Of a stretch of DNA of 37,740 nucleotides, positions 26,917-35,925 are shown in pieces. The notes beneath the pieces are model-generated. The model saw only the letters and a list, made by a program, of their open reading frames with translations. It searched no databases and was not told the origin of the DNA. Numbering within the stretch: position 1 is the stretch's first letter; the number at the start of each line of letters is the position of its first letter. The DNA is from Planctomycetota bacterium (lineage in GTDB: Bacteria; Planctomycetota; JAMOSO01), in assembly GCA_027063065.1 (NCBI GenBank), contig JAMOSO010000038.1:1-37740 (forward strand). The letters run 5' to 3'. The position numbers and the translations under genes were made by a program.

Positions 26917-28092
26917 TTATAACTCTTTAACTATCCAAGGTAATCCATTTTTATTTAATTCTTCCATAAAAGGGTCAGGGTCTAACTGTTCCATATTTAA
27001 TACGCCAGATTGATGCCAGATTTTTTGTAGAATAAGCTTGGCTCCTATCATGGCAGGAACACCTGTTGTGTATGAAATAGCCTGTGAACCTAGCTCAGTA
27101 AAACATTTTTGATGATCGCAGATGTTGTATATATATATTTTTTTAGGTTTATTATCTTTGATGCCCTCAATAATACAGCCGATACAAGTCTTGCCAACGG
27201 TGGTTGCTCCTAAGCTAGATGGTTCAGGTAAAAGAGCTTTTAAAAATTCTAAAGGAATAATGTTTAGACCTTTATAGTTAATAGGTTTAATTGAGGTTAA
27301 GCCCAAATTTTGTAATACTCTTAAATGGGTAAGGTATTCTTGACTAAAAGTCATATAAAAACGCATTTCTTTAATTTCTGGAAAATGTTTAGTTAAAGAT
27401 TCCATTTCTTCGTGATACATTAAATACATTTCACGTTTACCAACTTCTGGAAAATCAAAACTGTGATGTTCAGATAATGGCGGAGTCTCAATCCAGTGGC
27501 CGTTTTTCCAATAACGACCTTTTTGTGTTATTTCGCGGATATTTATTTCAGGGTTAAAATTGGTTGCAAAGACTTGCCCGTGATCACCACCATTGCAGTC
27601 CATAATATCTATTTTATAAATAGTATCAAAATAGTGTTTTCTGGCATAAGCTATAAAAACATTTGTAACGCCTGGATCAAATCCAGAACCTAATAACGCC
27701 ATTATACCAGCATCTTTAAAGCGTTGTTGGTAAGCCCATTGCCAGTGGTATTCAAATTTGGCAACATCTTTTGGTTCGTAATTGGCCGTATCTAGGTAGT
27801 CTACTTTACACTCTAAACAAGCATCCATTATGCTTAGGTCTTGATAGGGTAAAGCTGTATTGATTACTAATTGCGGTTTATGTTTTTTTATTAAAGTAAT
27901 GACTTCTTGGGCATTATCGGCATCTACTTGTTCGCATTGTATATTGTTATCGCCAATTGATTTTTTAATGGCCAATGCCTTATTTAAACTGCGATTAGCT
28001 AAACATATTTGATTAAAGGTGTTATCTTTGTAGCATTTTTTAGCTACGACAGCTCCGACACCACCAGTTCCTATAATTAAAATAGAACTCAT
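26917..28092 (-). CDS. Carboxynorspermidine synthase (saccharopine dehydrogenase-like)
   Basis: An NADPH-dependent enzyme that couples aspartate semialdehyde to diaminopropane or putrescine, giving carboxynorspermidine or carboxyspermidine. It has 391 residues: an N-terminal Rossmann fold with ILIIGTGGVGAVVAKK (4-19), INTALPYQDLSIMDACLE, DTANYEPKD, and GSGFDPGVTNVFIAYA, all characteristic of the lys1-like family. Saccharopine dehydrogenase for lysine degradation is an alternative by homology, but the adjoining nspC makes the polyamine assignment strong. The gene overlaps the upstream thioesterase gene by 4 bp. In vibrios the same pair controls biofilm through norspermidine. Confidence 0.93.
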   Translation of the reverse strand: MSSILIIGTGGVGAVVAKKCYKDNTFNQICLANRSLNKALAIKKSIGDNNIQCEQVDADNAQEVITLIKKHKPQLVINTALPYQDLSIMDACLECKVDYLDTANYEPKDVAKFEYHWQWAYQQRFKDAGIMALLGSGFDPGVTNVFIAYARKHYFDTIYKIDIMDCNGGDHGQVFATNFNPEINIREITQKGRYWKNGHWIETPPLSEHHSFDFPEVGKREMYLMYHEEMESLTKHFPEIKEMRFYMTFSQEYLTHLRVLQNLGLTSIKPINYKGLNIIPLEFLKALLPEPSSLGATTVGKTCIGCIIEGIKDNKPKKIYIYNICDHQKCFTELGSQAISYTTGVPAMIGAKLILQKIWHQSGVLNMEQLDPDPFMEELNKNGLPWIVKEL

Positions 28093-28478
28093 ATTAAAAG
28101 CTCCTTAAATTCATTTGGTAAAGGCATAGATTTGCCATTTGTAGTGTTAACACAAACGTGGGTGATTAACGCCGAACCTACTTTGGCGTCAGATTTCCAT
28201 ATAGAATAATTTAAACTCATAGAGCTAAGCCCTACATTTATAGAGTCAATTTTTATCGTTACCTTATCATTTAAAGACAGTGGTTGAGTATAATCGCTTT
28301 CACAATGCACTATTGGCAATATAAATGGAGCTTTTTTTGGATTTATAGATAGGGTAATATTGTTGTGATTTAAAAAAGCTTGAAAGGCTTCGTTACAATA
28401 ATTTAATTGTTCTGTAAAATATATTAGCCCTAGAGCATCGGTATCACGCAGGGTAACGGTGGTGTCATATCTAAACAT
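28089..28478 (-). CDS. Hotdog-fold acyl-CoA thioesterase (4HBT/YbgC-like)
   Basis: A 129-residue cytosolic hotdog enzyme. The N-terminus has the family catalytic pattern RDTDALGLIYFTEQLNYCNE with the Asp that acts in the 4-hydroxybenzoyl-CoA thioesterase group. The long hydrophobic helix EAFQAFLNHN and strands such as PIVHCESDYTQPLSLNDKV and KVGSALITHVCVN complete the fold. A likely role is hydrolysis of an acyl-CoA (fatty acid or aromatic); the substrate is unknown. It starts 14 bp after the CPBP protease gene with a weak GAG ribosome site and overlaps the next gene by 4 bp. Its co-transcription with polyamine genes has no obvious explanation. Confidence 0.85.
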   Translation of the reverse strand: MFRYDTTVTLRDTDALGLIYFTEQLNYCNEAFQAFLNHNNITLSINPKKAPFILPIVHCESDYTQPLSLNDKVTIKIDSINVGLSSMSLNYSIWKSDAKVGSALITHVCVNTTNGKSMPLPNEFKELLI

Positions 28479-28492
28479 AGTTATCTCAAAAG

Positions 28493-29197
28493 TTAAATAT
28501 AAGCTAAAATAAATAGGTACAGATTGGCAAAACTATGGACAATAGTAGCGGTAAAGATGTTTTTTCGCCACTGAAAAAACACGCAACCAAATAACCCGCA
28601 AATAAATGGAATAATGGCACTTTGGAACCCCGAAAGGCTTAAAGATGTAATGTGCAGTGTTGCAAATGTTACAGATGAAATGCTACTGGATAGGGTTATT
28701 TTCCACCAATTCTTGCCTTTAAAATAATGCATTAAAGCATTAAAAAAAATGCTTCTAAATAATATTTCTTCGCAGATAGGAGCTATTATAACACCTGCTA
28801 TTATCCAGCTAAATAACTGTATATTGCTGGGTTGATTGGCTATAGGTGCAATTAAGTGTCTTATTTGCCATGTATTAAAATGGTATAAGCTTAAAATTAG
28901 TGTTCCTATTAAAATAAATGGTAAGCTAAGTAATAAATCAATTTTTAAGTTTTTAGATTTTAGCCCCCAATTTATTTGAGTGTTACCTTTCCATTGCATT
29001 GCAATTTTAATAACAAAGGCGACGCTTATCATGCGTATACTAGCAGAGATAAGCCATTCAATATAGTTTGGTATATCTTCAGTTATTGGTATACATCGTA
29101 TTAATATGCGAAATAATATCTCTATGACAAATATAAAAAAGGTTAAAAAAAGTAATATTTGTTTTGTGTCAAATTGTTTTTGTAGTTTATTAGTCAC
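28493..29197 (-). CDS. CPBP family intramembrane metalloprotease
   Basis: A 234-residue membrane protein with about seven hydrophobic stretches, of the CAAX-protease/bacteriocin-processing (CPBP, Abi) family. The catalytic motifs are all present: EEILFR (Glu143, Glu144, Arg148), FATLH (His182) and HSFAN (His221, Asn225). It is therefore an active-type protease. Family members cleave prenylated proteins or peptide substrates, or give bacteriocin self-immunity; which applies here is unknown. The start lies inside the HEAT protein gene (8-bp overlap), so translation is coupled. Confidence 0.92.
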   Translation of the reverse strand: MTNKLQKQFDTKQILLFLTFFIFVIEILFRILIRCIPITEDIPNYIEWLISASIRMISVAFVIKIAMQWKGNTQINWGLKSKNLKIDLLLSLPFILIGTLILSLYHFNTWQIRHLIAPIANQPSNIQLFSWIIAGVIIAPICEEILFRSIFFNALMHYFKGKNWWKITLSSSISSVTFATLHITSLSLSGFQSAIIPFICGLFGCVFFQWRKNIFTATIVHSFANLYLFILAYI

Positions 29198-30230
29198 AAC
29201 TTAAAGAATTCCAAGATACACCACGGCGTAGTAAGGCGTTAAGTAAGTAATGTTTTTCGTATAAACTAGGCGATTTTAATGCTAATTGTTTTAAAATATT
29301 GGTAGTTTTAGGCAGCTTGGATAAAGCTTCTATGGACATATAACGCACATTAATAATTGGGTCATTTTCTGCTAGGCCAGTTAGTTTATCACGCAATTGT
29401 GTTAATTTTAATTCTCCAGCAACGGCGGCAGCATAATAACGCTCTTTTACAGATGCACTGTTAAAAAGTGTTTGTAACCAAAGCACTGCATTTTGCCTAT
29501 TTTTTGTGTTTAAAGATAGGCTTGTTTTACGGTATAAAAATGCTGTGCGTAAGTCTTCTATATTGTGGTTGTTGATAGCTGTGCTTAATAAAACATTATG
29601 CTTTGTATTATTTGGTGCATAACAAAGTAATAATGCTACCAATACCATAGGGGGTAAAATAGTAGGCCACCACCTACCTAAACAACCTGCAATCAAAAGT
29701 AATATTAAAATTGCTATTATTGGAATTGCTTTAAAAAATAGCAATAATGCTTTTAGCCCATATCTGCCTAATTGTCGGATACCTTTGCCCCAGTCTTGTT
29801 TGGCAGCTTTGCTTTTAAGGTCACCTATTATTTTTGGTATTGGTGCGTTGATAGTTTTTAAAGTATTTGGCACAGAATAAGCATACTGTGTTTCTTTATT
29901 TATAAAAATTGGACCTAGTTGCCCAAAATTGCCAGGCTTTAATAAGTTTTCAGGTTTATTAAAATATTTTCTTAGTTGTTTAAACTTTTTTTGGTCTTGA
30001 GGGGTTAAAATAGCAATTGGAGCGGCTCCAGATACTATTGCCCCAACGGCTAAAGGAGAGTAATGGTAGTACATATTATTTATTTGTGAGCCAATATTGG
30101 TATCAAATAATAGAGTATCCCTAATGTTTACAATAGTATTGATATTTGTGCTGGCAAATATATTTGCACTAATAATATTGGTCAATATTAAAATTATAAT
30201 CGATTTAATAATAAAATTGTATTTTAGCAT
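29190..30230 (-). CDS. Exported HEAT-repeat membrane protein
   Basis: A 346-residue protein not recognised as a named family. An N-terminal signal peptide or anchor (IIKSIIILILTNIISANIFA) precedes a region of about 110 residues with PIAILTPQDQKKFKQL, possibly periplasmic. Then comes a hydrophobic block around residues 165-205 (two transmembrane helices, KAIPIIAILILLLIAGCLG and ILPPMVLVALLLCYA). The last 120 residues are helical pairs of HEAT type (RTAFLYRKTSLS, ERYYAAAVAGELKLTQLRDK, INVRYMSIEALSKLP). The HEAT part would be on the opposite or same side depending on signal cleavage. It begins 17 bp after recN without a clear ribosome site, and the next gene overlaps it by 8 bp. Confidence 0.75.
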   Translation of the reverse strand: MLKYNFIIKSIIILILTNIISANIFASTNINTIVNIRDTLLFDTNIGSQINNMYYHYSPLAVGAIVSGAAPIAILTPQDQKKFKQLRKYFNKPENLLKPGNFGQLGPIFINKETQYAYSVPNTLKTINAPIPKIIGDLKSKAAKQDWGKGIRQLGRYGLKALLLFFKAIPIIAILILLLIAGCLGRWWPTILPPMVLVALLLCYAPNNTKHNVLLSTAINNHNIEDLRTAFLYRKTSLSLNTKNRQNAVLWLQTLFNSASVKERYYAAAVAGELKLTQLRDKLTGLAENDPIINVRYMSIEALSKLPKTTNILKQLALKSPSLYEKHYLLNALLRRGVSWNSLSCD

Positions 30231-30247
30231 AGTAAATTACATGGTAA

Positions 30248-31945
30248 TTATAGTTGACCAGTTTCTTCTAATAATGTTTTAGCGTGTTGTCTTGCTAGTT
30301 CTGTAACATTGTCGCCGGTCATCATTTGAGCTAACTCTTCTTGTCGCTCTTGTAGGGTTAATTTTTTAATACCTGTATATATGATATCTTTATTTTCAAA
30401 TTTTTCTACTTTTAAATGGCTTGTACCAAAGGCAGCTACTTGCGGTAGGTGTGTGATAGCAATAACCTGATGCGATTTTGCTATTTGACACATTTTTTTG
30501 CCTATGATAGAGCCTAAGCGCCCGCCAGTATCAGAGTCAATCTCATCAAAAATTAAAGTTCCGATGGCATCTTTTTGACCGATTACTTTTTTTAATGCCA
30601 GCATAATTCTTGCGGCTTCTCCACCAGATGCAATGTCTTTTATTGGTGCAAATGGTATGCCTTTATTTAGTTGTGCTGTAAAGATTATGCTGTCAAAACC
30701 TTGTTTTAATCCTTTGTGGTTTAATAAAGATAATTTGTTATCTATTTTTGATGTGATTTTGATTTTAAATGAAGCGTCTTTTAAGGCTAAATCTTGCAAT
30801 TCTTTATTGACGGCTTGTTCTATTTTTTTAGCGGCTTGTTTTCTGGATTTACTTAATAATTGAGCGTCTATTTTTAACTGTTTTTCATAAGACTCTATTT
30901 GTTTGTTTAATATTTCAAGTGTGCTGTCGATATTTTCTATACTTTCTAGCTCATTACGCATTTCATCTTGATATAATAAAACTTCATCATAGCTTCTAGC
31001 AAATTTTTTCTCTAAAGATTTTAAATTAAATAATCTTTCTTGCATTGAGTTAAAATCATTTTCGTCAAAATCGCTTTCGTTTTGTTCGCTAGATATATTA
31101 TAGCTTAGATCATTTACAAGGTTGATAATTTCTTCTGATTGTTGCATTAATGGTGCAAAATTATCATCAAGGTTGCTTAGATTGTATAGGGTTTGATTGA
31201 GTGTATTTAATTGCTGTTGAACATTATTATCATTTTCATTAATGAGGCCTGATATGGTTTGTAAGTCTTCTTGTATTTGATTGCGATTTTTTAATCTGTT
31301 TACTTTATGTTCTAATTCTGACAATTCATTTGGTTGAGGGTTTATTTCGCCTATTTCTTGTAGTTTAAAACGTAGTAAATGTAATCTGTCTTCGCGTTCT
31401 TGTGTGGCAATACGTATCTCTTGTAATTGTTGAAAACTAGATTGTAATTTTGTATATGTATCTGCATAGTTATTGATTAAGGTTGAGTGGTCGGCAAAGC
31501 GATCTATTATTTCAAGCTGAATAGATGGTTTTAATACAGCTTGGTCTTCATGTTGCCCGTGAAAATCAATTAAGTGTTGTCCAAGTTTGGCTAAAAACTT
31601 TACCGTAACAGGTGTGTCATTAATAAAACAACGGTTTTGGCCACTTGGTGATATTTCTCGTCTAAGTATTAAGCTGTCTTCACAGTCTATAGACTGCTCA
31701 CTTAAAAGGGATGTTATACTGTGGTCTTGACCGTTAAACTCTGCAGATATCTTTACCTTTTGATTGGTTAAATCAAAAATATTTTTAGATGCTTTAGCTC
31801 CGCTGATTAGTTGTAAAGCACCGATAAACATAGATTTACCTGCGCCAGTTGTACCACTGATTATGGTTAAACCATCAGTAAAATGTAAATCGGCTTGTTT
31901 GAGTAATTTAAAATTATTAATGGTCAAATAATTTAAACTAAACAT
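30248..31945 (-). CDS. recN: DNA repair protein RecN
   Basis: An SMC-like ATPase acting in double-strand-break repair, 565 residues. Walker A is GTTGAGKSMF (31-40). Between lies a long coiled-coil pair (about 150-370, LQEIRIATQEREDRLHLLRF onward). The RecN signature ASGGEAARIMLALK is at about 439-452, Walker B FDEIDSDTGGRLG at about 466, and ITHLPQVAAFGTSHLKVEK near 496. The C-terminal LLEETGQL is short. It is joined to the upstream TPR gene by TAATG (one-base overlap), so the two are made together. No classical SOS box is evident. The promoter of the operon has its own inverted repeat. Confidence 0.97.
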   Translation of the reverse strand: MFSLNYLTINNFKLLKQADLHFTDGLTIISGTTGAGKSMFIGALQLISGAKASKNIFDLTNQKVKISAEFNGQDHSITSLLSEQSIDCEDSLILRREISPSGQNRCFINDTPVTVKFLAKLGQHLIDFHGQHEDQAVLKPSIQLEIIDRFADHSTLINNYADTYTKLQSSFQQLQEIRIATQEREDRLHLLRFKLQEIGEINPQPNELSELEHKVNRLKNRNQIQEDLQTISGLINENDNNVQQQLNTLNQTLYNLSNLDDNFAPLMQQSEEIINLVNDLSYNISSEQNESDFDENDFNSMQERLFNLKSLEKKFARSYDEVLLYQDEMRNELESIENIDSTLEILNKQIESYEKQLKIDAQLLSKSRKQAAKKIEQAVNKELQDLALKDASFKIKITSKIDNKLSLLNHKGLKQGFDSIIFTAQLNKGIPFAPIKDIASGGEAARIMLALKKVIGQKDAIGTLIFDEIDSDTGGRLGSIIGKKMCQIAKSHQVIAITHLPQVAAFGTSHLKVEKFENKDIIYTGIKKLTLQERQEELAQMMTGDNVTELARQHAKTLLEETGQL

Positions 31946-34188
31946 TATTTTTGCGCAGATTCTTTTGTAACTGGTTTTAAGTTAGCCGGTTTTTTTTCGT
32001 GAGCATTGGTTGTTGCGGCAACTTTTTTTTGATTGTCAGTTTTTTGTGATTTTGCTTTTAATTTAGCAATGTCGGATATTATTTTTGATTTTAACATTGC
32101 AATATCTTGTTTTAATTGTCCTTGAGTATTTTTGATGCTATAAAGTTGTTTTAAGCTATCTTTGTATTTTTGTTGAGCGTATAAACTCATAGCTAGATGA
32201 TAAGTAATTAAGGCTTTTAAATGGCTGTTTTGAAAGTGAAACGAATTACCAATAAGAGGTTTTAATTTTTGTGCTTTTATCAAAGTTTGTTGAGCTAATA
32301 GAGCCTGATTGTTATACAAATATGCTATTGCTAAACTGTCTAGTATGGCGGGGTTTTTATCAGTTAATTTAAGGGCCATTTTTGCATATTTTAATCCAAG
32401 TTTGTATTTTTGTAATTTTGTAGAGCATAAATAACTTAAATTATTAATTGCAGCTAAATTTCTAGGGTTATGAGCAATTAAATCTTCAAGGTTTTTTTGT
32501 GCCTGTGAATATTGTTTTAGCGCGATATGATTTACAGAAAGAGCAAATAAGGCTGATTCTTTGTAGGCTATTACATTACTAAGTATGGTAAAGTGTTTGA
32601 TTGCCATTGCGTAGTGTTTGGTCTGTTGGGCGCGTTTGGCTAAGTCTAAGCGAGTAGGGTAGTTTTTTGGTGCCAAATCAACTAATTGATTAAATCTTTG
32701 CAGTGCCAATTCTATCTTGTTTTGTTGCCAGTTTATTTTGCCAAGGTATGTTAAAGCTTCTTGATTGGTAGCATCAATTATTAAAGCTTTATTAAAAAAT
32801 TCTTCGGCTAAAGTTAAATTGTTTTCTTGCCAAGCAATAAATCCTAATTTTATATAAGCTTCTATACTTTGAGGTTTAATTTTAATGGCACGGTTTAAAT
32901 ATGCTTTGGCTTGTTCGTAGTGTTTGTTAGTAAAATGAATACTACCTAAAGCTATTAAGGCTTCATAATACTTAGGATTACGTTTCAATGCTATTTTTAA
33001 AGATGTTATAGCTGCACTTTGGTTGTTTAATCCAAGTTGGCATTTTGCCATACACCAAGGATAGTATGCAGATTGCGGTGCTAAATTTTTAGTTAATTTA
33101 TGGAAGTATGGTAATGCTTTTTTATATTTTTGTTCATTTAAATATATCTGGGCTAATTCGCTGTTTAAAATTAAATTATTTTCAAATAGATTTAAACCAT
33201 CTAAATAACTACTAATAGCACTTGTTGTTTCTTCTATAGCTGTAAAAGTGCGAGCTTTCCAAATGTAAGTGTATAAAATATTTTGATTTCTGAATAAGGC
33301 GCGTTGTAAACTGCGAAGAGCTTGGTGGTATTCTTTGTTTTGATATAAGCCTATGCCAAAAGCTAAATGACCCCATGGATTATCTGGTGTTAATTGGCTT
33401 AATTCATAACCTAATCTACCAATGTTAGCCATACTGTTTGCGTTATTAGATGCTAAAATCGCTTTGATTAAACGGGGTAATATGTAGCTACGATTTGCCC
33501 CTAATTGTAAAACTTCTAGATATTGTTTGCGGGCTTGATTGTATAATTTTAAATCAAAAGAAATATCACCTAATGTCGATTTGATTTCTAAATTTGCCCA
33601 AAGTGGTAGGGACTCTTTTAATGCGCGTTTAAAGTGTAAACTAGCGGTATCATAACGTTTAATGGCTAACCAAGCATAGGCTTTGCGCATTTGATTTATA
33701 CCATATTTATTTAACTGAGGTTCTTTAATAAAAGAGATATCAAGCACTTCTAATAATGGGATGTTTTCTACCACGCCATCTACTCTGGCGTTGATAATTA
33801 TTGGCGTATACATTGGCATAGAACGTAATTTGTTAAAATTTTGGTTATATCTACTAATGTAGCAAGTAGTAAATAGTGAGCGTATACCATTATCAGTCCA
33901 TAGTTGAGCACGGTCTGGCCAAATATGAAAATTTAAAAATTGCTCTGATGTAAAGGCAGATAAATTTGGTAAAAATAATTTACCAGGGCCTTTGTATAAG
34001 GCTTTAATAGTAATTTCTTTATTGTAATATGCTTTTGGAGATTTGGTTAATTCGTTTAGTTCAATATAAACCTTTGGTTGCTTTAGACCTAAAGTTTCTT
34101 TGATTTTCAATATGTCTTGTGCGGCATCACCAACGGCGTTAAAACACAGACCCATAATAATTGCTAAAGATATAATAAGGTTTTTCAT
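31945..34188 (-). CDS. Exported TPR protein with N-terminal beta domain
   Basis: A 747-residue protein with a signal peptide (KNLIISLAIIMGLCFNAVG). Residues about 35-150 make a beta-rich, OB-fold-like domain (EITIKALYKGPGKLFLPN, TPIIINARVDGVVENIP). From about 175 to 660 run tandem tetratricopeptide repeats, well formed in YYEALIALGSIHFTNKHYEQ and AYIKLGFIAWQENNLTLAEE, totalling perhaps a dozen or more. A Lys/Ala-rich low-complexity tail (from about 700) ends the protein. It is likely periplasmic and a scaffold. It is the first gene of the operon and has a near-perfect ribosome site (AAGGAGGT, 4 bp before the ATG). The reason for its joining to recN is unknown. Confidence 0.9.
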   Translation of the reverse strand: MKNLIISLAIIMGLCFNAVGDAAQDILKIKETLGLKQPKVYIELNELTKSPKAYYNKEITIKALYKGPGKLFLPNLSAFTSEQFLNFHIWPDRAQLWTDNGIRSLFTTCYISRYNQNFNKLRSMPMYTPIIINARVDGVVENIPLLEVLDISFIKEPQLNKYGINQMRKAYAWLAIKRYDTASLHFKRALKESLPLWANLEIKSTLGDISFDLKLYNQARKQYLEVLQLGANRSYILPRLIKAILASNNANSMANIGRLGYELSQLTPDNPWGHLAFGIGLYQNKEYHQALRSLQRALFRNQNILYTYIWKARTFTAIEETTSAISSYLDGLNLFENNLILNSELAQIYLNEQKYKKALPYFHKLTKNLAPQSAYYPWCMAKCQLGLNNQSAAITSLKIALKRNPKYYEALIALGSIHFTNKHYEQAKAYLNRAIKIKPQSIEAYIKLGFIAWQENNLTLAEEFFNKALIIDATNQEALTYLGKINWQQNKIELALQRFNQLVDLAPKNYPTRLDLAKRAQQTKHYAMAIKHFTILSNVIAYKESALFALSVNHIALKQYSQAQKNLEDLIAHNPRNLAAINNLSYLCSTKLQKYKLGLKYAKMALKLTDKNPAILDSLAIAYLYNNQALLAQQTLIKAQKLKPLIGNSFHFQNSHLKALITYHLAMSLYAQQKYKDSLKQLYSIKNTQGQLKQDIAMLKSKIISDIAKLKAKSQKTDNQKKVAATTNAHEKKPANLKPVTKESAQK

Positions 34189-34213
34189 ATAACCTCCTTA
34201 AGTAATATAATAA

Positions 34214-34268
34214 TAGATACTTAGATTTTATCAGTTATATAGTGCCTGTCTATAGGTATAAGTATCTA
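34214..34268. repeat. 10-bp inverted repeat framing a promoter
   Basis: TAGATACTTA (34214-34223) and TAAGTATCTA (34259-34268) are perfect reverse complements, 35 bp apart, with an inner 5-bp pair TATAG/CTATA (34238-34242, 34250-34254). The candidate -35 and -10 of the TPR-recN operon fall between the arms. No T run follows on the minus strand, so a terminator is unlikely; an operator is more probable. The 34189-34354 gap otherwise holds no gene that I can support. Confidence 0.5.
34225..34252 (-). promoter_or_regulatory. Promoter of the TPR-recN-dapF operon
   Basis: On the minus strand TAGACA (34252-34247) and TAAAAT (34230-34225) are separated by 16 bp. Both match the sigma70 consensus at five of six bases. 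The predicted start near 34218 leaves a 30-nt leader with an excellent ribosome site. Confidence 0.6.
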
Positions 34269-34354
34269 ATCTACAAGGTGGTATTTTGCAAAAACAGTTG
34301 TTTTGGTGATTTGTTGTTAGATGTTTTGTTGTGTATAGTTTTAAGCAGGTATTA

Positions 34355-35257
34355 TTAATGACACCAACCTTTGGCCGGTAGTTTGTGTAGATATTGGTTG
34401 TGTTTAAATAGTTTAATGCCATTAGATTTATGACAAATTTCGCCTATTTTTGTTAATTTGGTTTTTAAAGTCCAATTGTTGTCAATTTTTTTTGTTAATT
34501 TTGCATCGGCAGTAAATAATAACTCAAAGTCTTCTCCATCATTTAAGGCGTTGTCTAATGTGTTTGTATTTTTGTTGGCGATGGGGATTTGCTCGCAAAA
34601 TATTTTTGATCCAACCTTTGATTGTTTGCAAATATGGTGTAGTTCAGAGCTTAAACCGTCTGATATATCAATCATAGATGTAGGATTGCCAAGTTTGAGG
34701 AGTTCTTTTACCTCTAAAAGTCTTGGCTTAAACCGTAGGTGTTTACCCGTTATTGAACCTCCTAATGATCCAGTTACAAAAATACTATCGCCAATTTTAG
34801 CGCCAGAGCGTGTCAGCGGTTGAGTGTTTTTTTTTATTAATCGTCCTGTCATAGCAACGTTAATCATTAATGCTTTAGGACTTCGGGTAAAATCTCCACC
34901 AACAATTGACAATTGCGATTGACGACAGGCCTTTATCATTCCATTGAATATTGCCTTTAATTTTTGTTGACTAAGGTTATGGGGAACGCAAAAAGTTATT
35001 ACACAATGGCTGGGTTGCATACCCATTGAGGCAATATCACTAACATTTACATTGATTGCTTTTTGGCCTATATCGCTAGGGCGTTGTGTTTGTAGATCAA
35101 AATGTACTTGGTCTACTAAAGCGTCGGTGGTGAAGGCGGTTTTGTTGGTGGTTTTTAAAATGGCAGTGTCATCGCCACTGGGCAACAAAACGCTTGGGTC
35201 GTCTCCAATTTGTTTTTGAGCCCAACTAATAAAATTAAATTCGCTGATAGGGTTCAT
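34355..35257 (-). CDS. thiL: Thiamine-monophosphate kinase
   Basis: Phosphorylates thiamine monophosphate to the coenzyme thiamine pyrophosphate. About 300 residues of the PurM-like ATPase fold. Family blocks are present: LLPSGDDTAIL near 25-35 (metal-binding Asp), FTTDALVDQVHFD near 43-55, AINVNVSDIASMGMQPSHCV near 66-85, SIVGGDFTRSP, and IDISDGLSSELHHIC. I choose the ATG at 35257 (MNPISEF), which overlaps the radC stop by 4 bp. A longer in-frame ATG at 35290 would overlap radC by 37 bp. The gene closes the glycosyltransferase-radC-thiL operon. No strong terminator was found. Confidence 0.95.
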   Translation of the reverse strand: MNPISEFNFISWAQKQIGDDPSVLLPSGDDTAILKTTNKTAFTTDALVDQVHFDLQTQRPSDIGQKAINVNVSDIASMGMQPSHCVITFCVPHNLSQQKLKAIFNGMIKACRQSQLSIVGGDFTRSPKALMINVAMTGRLIKKNTQPLTRSGAKIGDSIFVTGSLGGSITGKHLRFKPRLLEVKELLKLGNPTSMIDISDGLSSELHHICKQSKVGSKIFCEQIPIANKNTNTLDNALNDGEDFELLFTADAKLTKKIDNNWTLKTKLTKIGEICHKSNGIKLFKHNQYLHKLPAKGWCH

Positions 35258-35925
35258 TGTAAAAGACCTTCTTGCTGAAATGACATCCATCCGTCTGGAC
35301 TTACTATAATATGATCTAATAATTTAACATCAATGCTTTGGAGGGCTGTATTAATTAATTGAGTGATTTGTTTATCTTCTGCCGATGGGCTTAGACTGCC
35401 TCCTGGGTGATTATGAGCCAATATTATAGCATTGGCGTTTAGTGCAATACATCTTTTAACTATATGCCTTGGGTATAGTGGTGCTTGATTTAAAGTGCCT
35501 TCAAACAGTAATTCATTTGCTATTAATTTATTGGCAGTATTTAAAAATAAGACTCTGATTTGTTCAATTGATGAACCTTTTAAATCGGCTCGCAATGCAT
35601 TGATTGCCAAATGAGGGTGATTGATTAAATCCATATCTAATGCTTTGGCATTTAGATAGGCTCGTCCCATATCTTTGGTTATTTTAATTACCGATGCCAT
35701 TACTTCGCCAACTCCTTCTACTTGTTGTAAGTCTTCAATAGAAGCATCCATAACCTGAGCTAAACCACCAAAGCGTTTTAATAAGTCTTTGGCAATGGGT
35801 TTGGTGTCTTTGCGTGGATGTCCTAAACTCAATAATAGCTCTAGTTGTAGGTAGCTATCCCAGTGGTCTAATCCTTCACGAAAAAAACGTTCTCTGATTC
35901 GTTGGCGATGTTTTTGGTGGTTCAT
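35254..35925 (-). CDS. radC: RadC (JAMM/MPN+ family) protein
   Basis: A 223-residue protein of the RadC/YicR family. An N-terminal helix-hairpin-helix-like part carries VEGVGEVMASVIK. The C-terminal JAMM metalloprotease-like domain has the motif HNHPGGSLSPSAED with His171, His173 and Asp184 as metal ligands, intact. The repair function originally assigned to RadC was withdrawn; the biochemical role remains unknown. It overlaps the GT4 gene by 4 bp and thiL by 4 bp. Confidence 0.96.
   Translation of the reverse strand: MNHQKHRQRIRERFFREGLDHWDSYLQLELLLSLGHPRKDTKPIAKDLLKRFGGLAQVMDASIEDLQQVEGVGEVMASVIKITKDMGRAYLNAKALDMDLINHPHLAINALRADLKGSSIEQIRVLFLNTANKLIANELLFEGTLNQAPLYPRHIVKRCIALNANAIILAHNHPGGSLSPSAEDKQITQLINTALQSIDVKLLDHIIVSPDGWMSFQQEGLLQ

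Noticed and set aside
34231-34422. 63-residue minus-strand ORF between the TPR gene and thiL
   Set aside because: It overlaps the thiL 3' end out of frame and covers the inverted repeat and promoter; no ribosome site or motif.
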